Positions 43,015-51,808 of a stretch of 64,000 nt of DNA are shown here, in pieces. Both the position numbers and the translations under genes were made by a program. The notes below the pieces were generated by a model. That model saw nothing but the letters and a program-made list of their open reading frames with translations, did no database searches and was not told the DNA's origin. The stretch's first letter is position 1. Every line of letters begins with the position of its first letter. The DNA comes from Tolypothrix tenuis PCC 7101 (GTDB lineage Bacteria > Cyanobacteriota > Cyanobacteriia > Cyanobacteriales > Nostocaceae): assembly GCF_002368295.1 (NCBI RefSeq), contig NZ_AP018248.1:3720767-3784766 (forward strand), read 5' to 3'.

Positions 43015-43390
43015 CAACAATTCCTCTCTTATTTGTCGGCAAACTAAATTTGATTGTTAGATGTCTATAGACACTGCGGCTGGAAACAGGGTATAGACAT
43101 CAGCACTTCTGTGGGTGTGGAACTGAGTTGCTATGCTTGAATCGCCAGCAAGACAGCTTCAGAAGTCCAGCAGTAGCTGCTTGAATCGAACCTTTGTAAA
43201 CCGTTGTTTACAATTATTTATTATTCTTTATATATTTTAGGCAGACAAGGGTAATAGTCAAGGGTACAGTTTGGCAACACTGTCACAGAAGGTAAGGAAC
43301 TCAGAGCAATTATTAGCTATCCCTAATACGGAAGTAGCCACTCTGAGACTGGCAGGCTAAAGTTAAACAAAAATTAATTAGAGGCTGTAA
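43015..43390. other. Divergent promoter gap, nothing recognised
   Basis: Separates the HLIP and alanine dehydrogenase genes, which are divergent. AT-rich near 43210-43240. No repeat or RNA gene seen. Confidence 0.5.
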
Positions 43391-44482
43391 ATGGAAATCG
43401 GCGTTCCTAAAGAAACTAAGGATCAAGAGTTTCGTGTAGGGTTGAGTCCTTCGAGTGTGCGGGTGTTGCGCGAAAATGGTCATCAGATTTTCGTCCAAAC
43501 CCAAGCTGGTACTGGTGCTGGTTTTACCGATGAAGAGTACATGAGTGCTGGGGCGGAGATTGTCCCCACACCAGAAGCGGTTTGGAATCGGGAACTAGTT
43601 GTTAAAGTCAAAGAACCTCTAGAAGCTGAGTATAAATTTTTGCAGAAAGGGCAGATATTATTTACTTATCTGCATCTAGCAGCCGATCGCAAATTAACTG
43701 AGAGTTTAATTGATTGTGGCACTTGTGCGATCGCTTATGAAACTGTAGAACAGCCTGGTGCAAATAAATTACCTTTGCTCTCTCCTATGAGCATTATTGC
43801 CGGTCGGCTATCAGTACAATTTGGCGCAAGGTATTTGGAACGTCAGCAAGGTGGACGAGGTGTGCTTTTGGGTGGTGTGCCGGGGGTAAAACCGGGCAAA
43901 GTTGTGATTTTAGGCGGCGGCGTAGTTGGGACAGAAGCAGCTAGAATGGCTGTAGGTATGGGTGCGATCGTGCAAATTTTGGATGTGAATGTCGAACGCT
44001 TATCCTACTTAGAAACTCTATTTGGCTCTAGAGTTGAATTGCTTTATAGCAACTCTGCCCATATCGAAGCCGCCGTTAAAGAAGCTGACTTGTTAATCGG
44101 TGCGGTTTTGGTGCCTGGACGTAGAGCACCAATATTAGTATCTCGTGAATTGGTACAAAAAATGCGTCCCGGTTCTGTAATTGTGGATGTGGCTGTTGAC
44201 CAAGGCGGTTGTGTAGAAACTTTACGCACTACCTCCCACACTAACCCCATTTACATTGAAGAGGGTGTGGTACATTATGGCGTTCCTAATATGCCTGGTG
44301 CAGTACCTTGGACTGCTACCCAAGCGCTGAATAACAGTACCTTACCTTACGTTGTGCAGTTAGCAAATCTTGGCATTAAGGCGCTGGATGTTAACCCTGC
44401 ATTAGCTAAGGGTGTAAATGTCCAAAATCATCGCTTAGTACATCCTGCTGTACAGGAAGTATTCCCCGATTTGGTAAGTTAA
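43391..44482 (+). CDS. ald: Alanine dehydrogenase
   Basis: Catalyses the reversible NAD-dependent conversion of L-alanine to pyruvate and ammonium. The 363-residue length is typical. The N-terminus MEIGVPKETKDQEFRVGLSP is the family signature. The catalytic Lys lies in VVKVKEPLEAEY (near residue 74) and His in FTYLHLAADR (near residue 95). The NAD-binding motif is VVILGGGVVGTEAARMAVGMGA (near residue 170). The C-terminal PNMPGAVPWTATQALNN is also diagnostic. In Anabaena this enzyme is active in heterocysts and diazotrophic growth. The start is supported by AGAGG upstream. Confidence 0.96.
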   Translation: MEIGVPKETKDQEFRVGLSPSSVRVLRENGHQIFVQTQAGTGAGFTDEEYMSAGAEIVPTPEAVWNRELVVKVKEPLEAEYKFLQKGQILFTYLHLAADRKLTESLIDCGTCAIAYETVEQPGANKLPLLSPMSIIAGRLSVQFGARYLERQQGGRGVLLGGVPGVKPGKVVILGGGVVGTEAARMAVGMGAIVQILDVNVERLSYLETLFGSRVELLYSNSAHIEAAVKEADLLIGAVLVPGRRAPILVSRELVQKMRPGSVIVDVAVDQGGCVETLRTTSHTNPIYIEEGVVHYGVPNMPGAVPWTATQALNNSTLPYVVQLANLGIKALDVNPALAKGVNVQNHRLVHPAVQEVFPDLVS

Positions 44483-44813
44483 GGCGCGACGCGTGGAAAT
44501 TGGCTATTAACTCGTTAGGGTAGTCAAGAGTCAAATGTCAAAGATAGGGCACAGCAATGCTCATTGGTGTCAACTTAACTTGAAACCCGCTTGGTTGCAA
44601 GGTTTCGCCCTCACCCCCAGCCCCTCTCCCTGTGGGAGAGGGGAGCCAGAGATTTAGTTCCCCTTCTCCTGCGGGAGAAGGGGTTAGGGGATGAGGGCGC
44701 GAGGTATTTGTACAACGCCCGCCCTATATCGCTTTTAGCTTAAGTTGACACCTCTGAGTAATGCTGTGCCCCTACAATGATTGTGAAATATTATTTCTGG
44801 GGATTATATCTGA
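44483..44813. other. Gap occupied mostly by a miniature element
   Basis: Between the convergent alanine dehydrogenase and substrate-binding protein genes. Apart from the element at 44545-44774, nothing is seen. Confidence 0.6.
44545..44774. mobile_element. Miniature inverted-repeat element, intact copy B
   Basis: The core runs GTGTCAACTTAA (44567) to TTAAGTTGACAC(C) (44752), 186 bp. The inverted-repeat ends extend outward: AGGGCACAGCAATGCTCATTG on the left and the complement of GGGGCACAGCATTACTCAGA on the right. The interior contains CCCCTCTCCCTGTGGGAGAG and CCCCTTCTCCTGCGGGAGAA, two GC-rich hairpins. It has no coding capacity. The same element, in opposite orientation, is the one hit by the insertion sequence at 39137-40759. 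Confidence 0.85.
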
Positions 44814-45713
44814 CTATAATCCTTTAGATTTTCGGAATTCGCGGACAACATCTTTAATATCCTGTAGTTCACCTTCAACTAGGTAATTTAATTGCCGCAT
44901 TTCGTCTGCGGAAATTTTACCAGCTAGTTGAGCGATCGCCTTTTTTAACTGCGGATATTTTTCGAGGATGTCTTTGCGGACAATGGGCGTAGCTTCATAA
45001 GGTGGAAAATACTGCTTATCATCTTTTAGCACCACTAAACCCAAGCGGGCAATTTGCCCATCAGTGGAATTTCCCGCTACCATATCTACTTGTTTTTGAA
45101 TTAATGCGCGATAAATTAAGCCTAAATCCATAATTTGCGGTGGTTTCGCAAAACGTAAATTATAGGTTTTCGCTAAACCCGCAAACCCATCTTCCCGTTC
45201 TAAAAATTCATAGCCAAAACCGCCACGCCATTGGGGAGTATATTTAGTAGCTTCCGAGAGAGTTTGTAAATTGTAGCGCCGCGCATCTTCCCCGCGAATA
45301 GTCATGGCAAAAGTGTTTTCAAAACCCAAACTGGGCATTACTTCTAAATTAAATTGTTGGGCGTAGGCTTGCTTGAGTTTTGCGTAAACTATTTTGGGGT
45401 CGTTGACTACTTGTTGTTTTAAAATACCTGTAAAAGCTGTACCAGTATATTCAATATAAGCATCAATTTTCCCTGCTGTAATTGCACTATGGCAGACAAA
45501 AGAACCACCTAAGCGGGGGCGACGCGCTACTTTTAAATTAGTTGTGGCTTCGATTTGTTGGGCTAAAAGCTCACCTAAAATATCTTGTTCGGTAAAATCT
45601 TTAGAAGCGACAATAATATCGCCACTACTAGTTGTATTAGTATTAGGGCTACAACTAGCTATCGCAATTACTAAAGCAAGCGTTAATAGGCATAAACTCA
45701 GAAATTTTTTCAT
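44814..45713 (-). CDS. Osmoprotectant ABC transporter, substrate-binding lipoprotein
   Basis: A 299-residue periplasmic binding lipoprotein. The signal peptide ends at a lipobox (VIAIAS-CSP, Cys near residue 21). The mature part fits the OpuAC/ProX group: IIVASKDFTEQDILGELLAQQIE, GKIDAYIEYTGTAFTGIL and VDMVAGNSTDGQIARLGLVVL. It would capture glycine betaine, choline, carnitine or a related solute. It is the third gene of a minus-strand operon (ATPase, permease, binding protein) with 16 bp to the permease gene. The exact substrate is not determinable. Confidence 0.92.
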   Translation of the reverse strand: MKKFLSLCLLTLALVIAIASCSPNTNTTSSGDIIVASKDFTEQDILGELLAQQIEATTNLKVARRPRLGGSFVCHSAITAGKIDAYIEYTGTAFTGILKQQVVNDPKIVYAKLKQAYAQQFNLEVMPSLGFENTFAMTIRGEDARRYNLQTLSEATKYTPQWRGGFGYEFLEREDGFAGLAKTYNLRFAKPPQIMDLGLIYRALIQKQVDMVAGNSTDGQIARLGLVVLKDDKQYFPPYEATPIVRKDILEKYPQLKKAIAQLAGKISADEMRQLNYLVEGELQDIKDVVREFRKSKGL

Positions 45714-45729
45714 CTTTAAAACATTGCTT

Positions 45730-46362
45730 TTAGCCTTTAACTTTTAACTTTCCTTCAATCCAACCAATTGCTAAATCAGCAATTAACGCAATTAATGCAG
45801 CAGGAACCGCACCAGCTAAAATTAACTGATTATTGACTACTGCAATCCCCCGAAAAATAAATACACCTAAACCACCAGCACCAATAGCAGCAGCAATGGT
45901 TGCAATCCCAATAGCAATGACAGTGGCGACTCTTACCCCAGCTAAAATTACTCCCATTGCTAAAGGAATTTCCACTTGTAATAACAATTCTTTATCTGTC
46001 ATTCCCATGCCTTTTCCAGCTTCTCTAATTGCTGGATCTACACCAATAATGCCAGTATAAGTATTGCGAATTATCGGTAATAAAGAATATAAAGTTAAAG
46101 CCACAATTGCAGGTACTACGCCAATACCACCAATTATAGGCACAGGAATTAATAACCCAAATAAAGCCAAACTGGGAATCGTTTGTAAAATATTAGCAAT
46201 ACCTAAAATTGGTTGGCGGAGTTGGGTTTGACGGGTAATTAAAATACCTAAAGGAATACCGATTAATATAGCAATTCCAATCGCAATGCCCACCATAAAT
46301 AAATGTTCCAGCGTATGCTGCAAAATTTCCGGGGCGTACTTAATCAAAAAGAAATCTTTCAT
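45730..46362 (-). CDS. Osmoprotectant ABC transporter, permease
   Basis: A 210-residue inner-membrane permease of the OpuCB/ProW type with about five to six helices. The EAA-like loop EAGKGMGMTDKELLLQVEIPLAMGVILAGVR (near residue 125) is the ATPase contact. The start is placed at the ATG in 46360-46362 because it forms an ATGA overlap with the stop codon of the ATPase gene; the alternative ATG at 46389 would overlap that gene by 31 bp. The short length and single permease gene suggest a homodimer. Confidence 0.92.
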   Translation of the reverse strand: MKDFFLIKYAPEILQHTLEHLFMVGIAIGIAILIGIPLGILITRQTQLRQPILGIANILQTIPSLALFGLLIPVPIIGGIGVVPAIVALTLYSLLPIIRNTYTGIIGVDPAIREAGKGMGMTDKELLLQVEIPLAMGVILAGVRVATVIAIGIATIAAAIGAGGLGVFIFRGIAVVNNQLILAGAVPAALIALIADLAIGWIEGKLKVKG

Positions 46363-47117
46363 AAATTGTCTTGCAGAGAATGCAGACATTCGAGGAAGGC
46401 TAGGCTTTCGGGATGTTGCGATCGCATAAATTCATCCTTTGTCCCTAATACTACCAATTCTCCCCCATACATTAAACCAATTCGTGATGCCAACACAAAT
46501 GCTTCTTGAATGTCGTGGGTGACAAACACAACGGTTTTGCCTAAGTCTTGTTGTAAGCGGCGAAACTCTTGCTGAATTTCCAGCCTGGTAATTGGGTCGA
46601 GTGCGCCAAATGGTTCATCCATTAATAATACAGGCGGATCGGCTGCTAGCGCCCTAGCTACGCCCACCCTTTGCCTTTGTCCCCCCGAAAGTTCGTGGGG
46701 ATAACGCCCAGCAAATTGTTCTGGTGCTAAACCTACCAGGTGCAATAACTCATAAACCCTTGTTTTAATTTGTTTTGGTTTCCAACCTTCCAAAGTCGGA
46801 ACTAAACCTACATTGCGTTCCACTGTGAAATGGGGGAATAAACCAGTCTCTTGAATCACATAACCAATCCTGCGCCGCAGTTTAATTTCGTCCCATTGCG
46901 TTGTCGGGATACCATCAAATAACACTTCCCCGGTGGTAGGCGTAAACAGGTGATTAATTAATTTCATCGTTGTCGTTTTACCGCTACCACTGCGCCCCAG
47001 CAATACTAGTGCTTCTCCTTGGCGAATCGAGAAATTGAGATGGGATACCAAAGGGCGATGGTTGCGGCTAAAGGTGACATCACGGAATTCAACAGCGATT
47101 TGGTGATTTTCTGGCAT
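46359..47117 (-). CDS. Osmoprotectant ABC transporter, ATP-binding protein
   Basis: A 252-residue ABC ATPase, first gene of the operon. Walker A is LLGRSGSGKTT (near residue 42), the Q-loop GYVIQETGLFPH, the signature LSGGQRQRVGVARALA (near residue 142) and Walker B PVLLMDEPFGALD. The His switch is FVTHDIQEA. It groups with ProV/OpuCA but lacks the C-terminal CBS domains seen in OpuCA. It powers uptake of a quaternary-amine type solute with the two following genes. Confidence 0.93.
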   Translation of the reverse strand: MPENHQIAVEFRDVTFSRNHRPLVSHLNFSIRQGEALVLLGRSGSGKTTTMKLINHLFTPTTGEVLFDGIPTTQWDEIKLRRRIGYVIQETGLFPHFTVERNVGLVPTLEGWKPKQIKTRVYELLHLVGLAPEQFAGRYPHELSGGQRQRVGVARALAADPPVLLMDEPFGALDPITRLEIQQEFRRLQQDLGKTVVFVTHDIQEAFVLASRIGLMYGGELVVLGTKDEFMRSQHPESLAFLECLHSLQDNL

Positions 47118-47243
47118 GATTTACCTGGTATTTTCTTGAGCATCCTATGAGTGTCAAAAATTCTAGTAGTTTTCCGGAATCGTCAAAGCTACCGTTGTAA
47201 TCATTATCAGACAAGCAACTATACCGAAGTCCTATACCGAAAA

Positions 47244-47297
47244 GTGCGGGGACATACCCCAATAAAAACCCAGTTGTGACGACTGGGTTTTTGTTTG
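47244..47297 (+). ncRNA. Putative small RNA, array unit 1
   Basis: A TATACC box at 47233-47238 precedes it. The 5' hairpin is GGGG-ACATA-CCCC (47248-47260). The terminator stem is AAAAACCCAGT / ACTGGGTTTTT (47264-47292) followed by GTTT. The transcript would be about 54 nt. TCCGGA at 47173-47178 lies well upstream of the box. Confidence 0.65.
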
Positions 47298-47460
47298 AGA
47301 GTAACTTAATACCGGATTTCCCGCAATCTAGCCATGCAATCTCAGTGGATTTAAGGACACAAAATTGCTGGGGTGAGGAAGTTCAGTAGTTATGCGGAAG
47401 CGGATAGGGCATTGTTTAAATCATTATTAAACCAACATATAGAAAAGTCTTATACAGAAA

Positions 47461-47516
47461 GTACGGGGATTAACCCCAACAAGAACCCAGTGAAAACCAC
47501 TGGGTTTTTGTTTGAG
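47461..47516 (+). ncRNA. Putative small RNA, array unit 2
   Basis: TATACA at 47451-47456, 5' hairpin GGGG-ATTAA-CCCC (47465-47477), terminator AACCCAGTG-AAAAC-CACTGGGTT (47484-47506) followed by TTTGTTT. About 55 nt. Start and end are predicted from structure only. Confidence 0.7.
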
Positions 47517-47683
47517 AGTGAATTACTGCAAGGGTTTTCCGCAATCATGGCAATTGATTATCCGTAGATTTAAGCACAAAAAATTGAGGCTGTTAATAAA
47601 TTCAGTAGTTATGCGGAAGCGGATAGGGCATTGTTTAAATCATTATTAAGCCAGCAACTAATAAAAAAGTTTTATACAGTAAA

Positions 47684-47737
47684 GTGCGGGGATTAACCCC
47701 AACAAGAACCCAGTGAAAACCACTGGGTTTTTGTTTT
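47684..47737 (+). ncRNA. Putative small RNA, array unit 3
   Basis: TATACA at 47673-47678, 5' hairpin GGGG-ATTAA-CCCC (47688-47700), terminator AACCCAGTG-AAAAC-CACTGGGTT (47707-47729) then TTTGTTTT. Nearly identical to unit 2 in the transcribed part. Confidence 0.7.
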
Positions 47738-47887
47738 ATATGACATTGCCTGCATCGTCATTGATTATCAGTAGAATTAACCACTAAAAAGTAATGGCTT
47801 GAATAAGTTCAGTATTTCTGCGGAAGCGCTTAAAGCAGATTATTGTAATTATTAGTCCAACAACTTATATATAAGCTTTATAGAGTA

Positions 47888-47945
47888 AAGTTTAGGGATT
47901 AACCCTAACAAAAACCCAGTGGTTTTCACTGGGTTTTTGTTTTAG
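47888..47945 (+). ncRNA. Putative small RNA, array unit 4 (divergent)
   Basis: TATAGA at 47879-47884. The 5' hairpin is TTAGGG-ATTAA-CCCTAA (47892-47908): the outer G-C pair of other units is A-T here, with both sides changed. The terminator stem AACCCAGTG / CACTGGGTT (47913-47935) is kept, but its loop is GTTTT instead of AAAAC. It ends TTTGTTTT. Confidence 0.65.
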
Positions 47946-48089
47946 ATATTTTTCCTCATCTGCTTATTAGACCTCTTGCAAAAGTGCTTTTTCTAAGAGA
48001 TGGGTCAAGGTAAAATACAAAACCTTTCCCCCTTCCCCATTGACCTTTTCCCAAACTTCTTGCAGAAGTCCATTTTACTTGGTAGTTAC

Positions 48090-49793
48090 TTAATTACTAG
48101 CCATTAACGCCTTAGTAGCAGACTCACCAGCTTTGACTAGCTTTCGCTTGAGTTGGAATATCAATAATCCCACAGCACTCCAATAACCCAGAATTGACAG
48201 CAATGCGGTGATGGGCGATATTGAGTTTGTGCCAGGCGCGATCGCAAAAATCGGCCCAATCACTGAAAGTAAGTAGAAATAATTGTTGTCTCTGACGTAA
48301 GGGGAGAATATAGCTAAAACTATCACTGGTACTACAATGAGAGCAGCAACAGTAGCCGCAGCCCAAAAGATTCTATGCTGATTTTTGGTGAGTAAGAATA
48401 GTTGAGCTATTGATGCATAAAGCATAGCTAAACTACTAGATAACACTAGAGCGAAAATTGCTCTGATTTTTTCATCAAGTTGGACGTGGGAGAGGATAAT
48501 TAACCCACAGATAGCAATAATTGCAATCATGGCATTAATAGCGATCGCTAACAAGCCGGGGCTTTTTTCACCCCAGATCAAATCCTGCACTAGCTTTCTA
48601 CCTACTACTCCTTGAGAATTGGATGTGCGACGATAACGCGCCCAATCTTGGAGGGGTTGACGATGAGGATTGAGTGCAGCAATTAAATAGAGAAACAGCC
48701 AAAAATCTAAGAACAATAAGCACATGAGATTTTCAGCTAAGAGATATTTGCTGGTACTTCCCTCCAAAACTAATTTTTGCCAATTTGCACATCCCAAAGT
48801 CAGCAATGCAAAGCTAGCAGTTAATAAATAACTCTGCCGCTTACTCAACATTGTGGTATTGGGGTCACGAAAGCAACGTTGTAAGGAGTGCCAAATAAAA
48901 TAGGTTCCTAAACCGTAAATCAATAAAGCAAAGCCAAGTGTTGTGATTAGGTTCTCTCCCAAAGGTAAAGCAAACCAATGAAAATTGTTCAGCCTTGTAT
49001 CGGAATACCGAAAAACAGCACTAATTGCCGTAGTGGGAATTAAGGAAGTAGGATTAATTAGCCTAGCAAAAACTAATGGATATTCATTTGGTATTGCGGT
49101 AACTGCCATTGGTGTAGTCACTAAAAGAAAACCTAAAGCAACACCACCACCTAACCAAGCTTGAAACCCTCCCAACCAGGAACCAACTAAGGCAAATAGC
49201 AAGGCGCTGCTATAGTATAAAATCCCCGCAGCAACCACTACTGCATAAAAGCTGAAAATCTCAGGAAACGAAATTTGCCCAGCTAAACCTAAGCATATAT
49301 GCAAAGGAAGCGCTAAGATTACTCCAAGATAAAGTAAAATCGGCACGCCTAACATTTTGCCCAATAAAATACTTTGAGGCGTTTGGGGACTCAGGCGAAT
49401 AAAATTGAGAGTTTCACGCCGTTCTTCAGCAGCTAAATCATTAATAATTAGGTAAGTACCAGCAACTAAAAGTGAAATAGAGCCAATAATCCCTAGCCAG
49501 GTAAATACATCTAAATACCACAATTGCCAGTTGATAAGGAGATTACCAAATCCATCTACAAGGCATTCTCGTGAATTATATTCGAGTTTACCTGTGCAAT
49601 ATCGGTCAAAGGAATTGTATACAAGTTCGAGTTTTGTAGGTAGCTGGGTTTGAAAATACATAAATATGATAAATTGACCCAGCAATGAAATACCACCAGC
49701 AAGTATTAAATTGCGCGGCTTTAGTCTTCCTTTCAGTTCGCGCAACAGTTGCGGATTCCAATCTCCTACTTGATTCATCCAATTTAGATTCAT
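48090..49793 (-). CDS. ABC-2 type transporter permease (second subunit)
   Basis: A 567-residue membrane protein with roughly ten to twelve helices. The N-terminal GDWNPQLLRELKGRLKPRN precedes the first helix. The motif EERRETLNFIRLSPQTPQSILLGKMLG (near residue 125) is a cytoplasmic loop typical of ABC-2 permeases. It is the last gene of a minus-strand operon with an ATPase gene and a paralogous permease gene. The two permeases would form a heterodimer exporting an unknown compound. The small-RNA-like array converges on its 3' end. Confidence 0.88.
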   Translation of the reverse strand: MNLNWMNQVGDWNPQLLRELKGRLKPRNLILAGGISLLGQFIIFMYFQTQLPTKLELVYNSFDRYCTGKLEYNSRECLVDGFGNLLINWQLWYLDVFTWLGIIGSISLLVAGTYLIINDLAAEERRETLNFIRLSPQTPQSILLGKMLGVPILLYLGVILALPLHICLGLAGQISFPEIFSFYAVVVAAGILYYSSALLFALVGSWLGGFQAWLGGGVALGFLLVTTPMAVTAIPNEYPLVFARLINPTSLIPTTAISAVFRYSDTRLNNFHWFALPLGENLITTLGFALLIYGLGTYFIWHSLQRCFRDPNTTMLSKRQSYLLTASFALLTLGCANWQKLVLEGSTSKYLLAENLMCLLFLDFWLFLYLIAALNPHRQPLQDWARYRRTSNSQGVVGRKLVQDLIWGEKSPGLLAIAINAMIAIIAICGLIILSHVQLDEKIRAIFALVLSSSLAMLYASIAQLFLLTKNQHRIFWAAATVAALIVVPVIVLAIFSPYVRDNNYFYLLSVIGPIFAIAPGTNSISPITALLSILGYWSAVGLLIFQLKRKLVKAGESATKALMASN

Positions 49794-49863
49794 ATGAAAA
49801 GCTCTCTTTTGGTGTTGGGTGTTGGATGTTTGGCTTTTGTTATTCCTTTGTCTCTCCTTCCTT

Positions 49864-51765
49864 TTAACGTTTTGCTAACAAGGCTTTTGTAGCAGATTCT
49901 CCTGCTAATTTCATCTGCTTTGCTAATTTGATATTTAACAAAATTAGGACAGTTAATTCAGCTATAAATGCCTTAAAAACTGTGCTTGTGGCAGCATATT
50001 CTAAACCAGCCCAAGGAAAAGTAGAGAATAGCCATGCTACTGGATAAGCTGCGGGTTTAATATTTAGGATTCCGAGAAACAATGGTGGTAGGAAGACAGC
50101 CGCAACTATAGTCCCCACTGCCCACATTGAACGATTAGAAGTTTTCATCATTAGCATTAATTGGGCTAAAGTTGCATAAATCATCATTAAGCTAATGAAG
50201 AAAGCCACAGCCAAAATTGCCTTCAATCTGCCAATCTCATTTACCCAGTTTATGGCATTGTTATGATGAGTATTCAACATAGGTGCAAGTACAATCCAAA
50301 CTAATAATGGAGTAGTTGCGATCGCTAAATTAATCAACATTGCCAATAGTGCTGGACTTTTTTCATCTACCAGCCAATCTGTGAGCGCAAATTTCCGCCA
50401 AAATCCTTGAAAATTAGCAACTTTTTCATGTCGATATCTTGCCCAATCTTGGATAGTTTGTCTGTGAGGTGACAAAATTACCAGTAAGGAAAGTAATAGC
50501 ATGATATTAAAAAATGCTATTAATCCCCAATTTTGACCTATTTGATAGTTCAAATCATAATAACAAGGAATAGATTGACTACCTCTGTAATCTGGGCAGT
50601 AATTGTCAGAGTATTGCAGCGTAAATCCCCAAAAAATTACTTGATAACTCGTCACCAACAAATAACTCTGAACTTTATTCAAAATTGCGCCATCAGGATT
50701 ACGAAAGCGGCGTTTCATTCCTTCCCAAGCCCAGTAAATGCCTACACCATAATTAAATAAATGTAAGGCAAGTAGACCAATCAGATTTTTACCAAGTGGT
50801 AAGTAAAAAAACTGTATTTCTTGTATTGCTGGTTCCTGATATCGGGGTGTGAGATATCCCAGCATACTCGCAGGGTTTAATAAACTTAACCAAGCGAGTA
50901 GATTGCGAAAATCTGCACTATAAAATAAAGTCTGCAAAGTTACGCATACGAAGAGGAGAACTAAACCACTTCCTAACCAAGGTTGAAACCCACTAAACCA
51001 ACGACTAATTAAGCCAAATAGTAATGCATTACTGTAGAAGAAAACACAACTAGCAGCCAGCACTATATAAAAAGCTAGAATCGAAGTAAAGGGAATTTGC
51101 GCCGCAATACCTGACAATAAATGTAAAGGTATTGCTGCTAAAACTATGAGATAGACCAGAATCGGCACACCTAACATTTTGCCAGTTAAAATACTGGTTT
51201 CTGACTGCGGACTAAGACGTAAAAAATTCAATGTGCCGCGACGTTCTTCTTGCCCTAAATTATTTATCAGCAAATAAGTCCCAGCAACTAAAAGTGTGAA
51301 TATAAACATCACACTCAGCGTCATAAATATATATTTCCAGTGGTCTTGCCACCACATTTGCATATTTATTTGCTCGGCTGGGCAAGAACTTTGATATAAG
51401 ATTTTATCAAGATTGTCGATTTGCTGTTTCAGGGATTTTTGTTCTAACTTTAAATCCGGGATTTTCGCTAATAAATCTGAGTTTAGACTCCCACTATAAC
51501 TATTGATTTTGGAGTTAACCTGCTCAAGACTTTGATTGAGAAAGGTGCGATTTTGTTGATAACCATCAGCAAGATTGCAGTATATGCCTGACATAGCATA
51601 TGTTTTGCTAGGCAACTCGCTGATTTGATATATATAAGTCCCTAGTTGAGTTACTAGGGATATTGCCAAGGCAATTAAAATATTGACAGGTTTCAGGCGG
51701 CCTTTCAGTTCGCGCAACAACTGCGGATTCCAATCACCGATTTTGTCTAACCACTTGAGCATCAT
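49864..51765 (-). CDS. ABC-2 type transporter permease (first subunit)
   Basis: A 633-residue paralogue of the following permease, sharing GDWNPQLLRELKGRLKP at the N-terminus and EERRGTLNFLRLSPQSETSILTGKMLG in the loop near residue 180. An extra segment of about 90 residues between helices 1 and 2 (Gln/Asn/Lys-rich, possible coiled coil, about 60-130) lies outside the membrane. The ATG at 51763-51765 is chosen because GGAG lies nine bases upstream; a further upstream start would be TTG. It sits 43 bp after the ATPase gene. Confidence 0.88.
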   Translation of the reverse strand: MMLKWLDKIGDWNPQLLRELKGRLKPVNILIALAISLVTQLGTYIYQISELPSKTYAMSGIYCNLADGYQQNRTFLNQSLEQVNSKINSYSGSLNSDLLAKIPDLKLEQKSLKQQIDNLDKILYQSSCPAEQINMQMWWQDHWKYIFMTLSVMFIFTLLVAGTYLLINNLGQEERRGTLNFLRLSPQSETSILTGKMLGVPILVYLIVLAAIPLHLLSGIAAQIPFTSILAFYIVLAASCVFFYSNALLFGLISRWFSGFQPWLGSGLVLLFVCVTLQTLFYSADFRNLLAWLSLLNPASMLGYLTPRYQEPAIQEIQFFYLPLGKNLIGLLALHLFNYGVGIYWAWEGMKRRFRNPDGAILNKVQSYLLVTSYQVIFWGFTLQYSDNYCPDYRGSQSIPCYYDLNYQIGQNWGLIAFFNIMLLLSLLVILSPHRQTIQDWARYRHEKVANFQGFWRKFALTDWLVDEKSPALLAMLINLAIATTPLLVWIVLAPMLNTHHNNAINWVNEIGRLKAILAVAFFISLMMIYATLAQLMLMMKTSNRSMWAVGTIVAAVFLPPLFLGILNIKPAAYPVAWLFSTFPWAGLEYAATSTVFKAFIAELTVLILLNIKLAKQMKLAGESATKALLAKR

Positions 51766-51808
51766 AGATAAAAGCTCCAAACAGAGGAATTAAGAATTAT
51801 TGCGGAAT

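Larger units (their letters stand above)
47161..47945 (+). repeat. Tandem array of four 207-223-bp direct repeats
   Basis: Units are aligned by a GGGG hairpin beginning at 47248, 47465 and 47688, and AGGG at 47894, giving steps of 217, 223 and about 207 bp. Each unit holds an upstream box (GTAGTT-TGCGGAAGCGGATA in units 2 and 3), a TATA-like box, a short 5' hairpin and a Rho-independent terminator. A 49-base stretch is identical in units 2 (47382-47430) and 3 (47601-47649). No open frame is shared by the units. The array fills the space between two minus-strand operons and reads on the plus strand. Confidence 0.9.

Noticed and set aside
43180..43200. tRNA T-arm-like GGTTCGATTC on the minus strand
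   Set aside because: No D-arm, anticodon arm or acceptor stem can be placed around it.
47373..47567. 64-residue frame inside array unit 2
   Set aside because: The other array units have no matching frame, and it crosses the terminator hairpin.
47161..47945. Naming the array NsiR1 or Yfr2
   Set aside because: I cannot confirm the sequence match from memory; the GGAAACA motif of Yfr2 is absent and hetF is not adjacent. Left unnamed.
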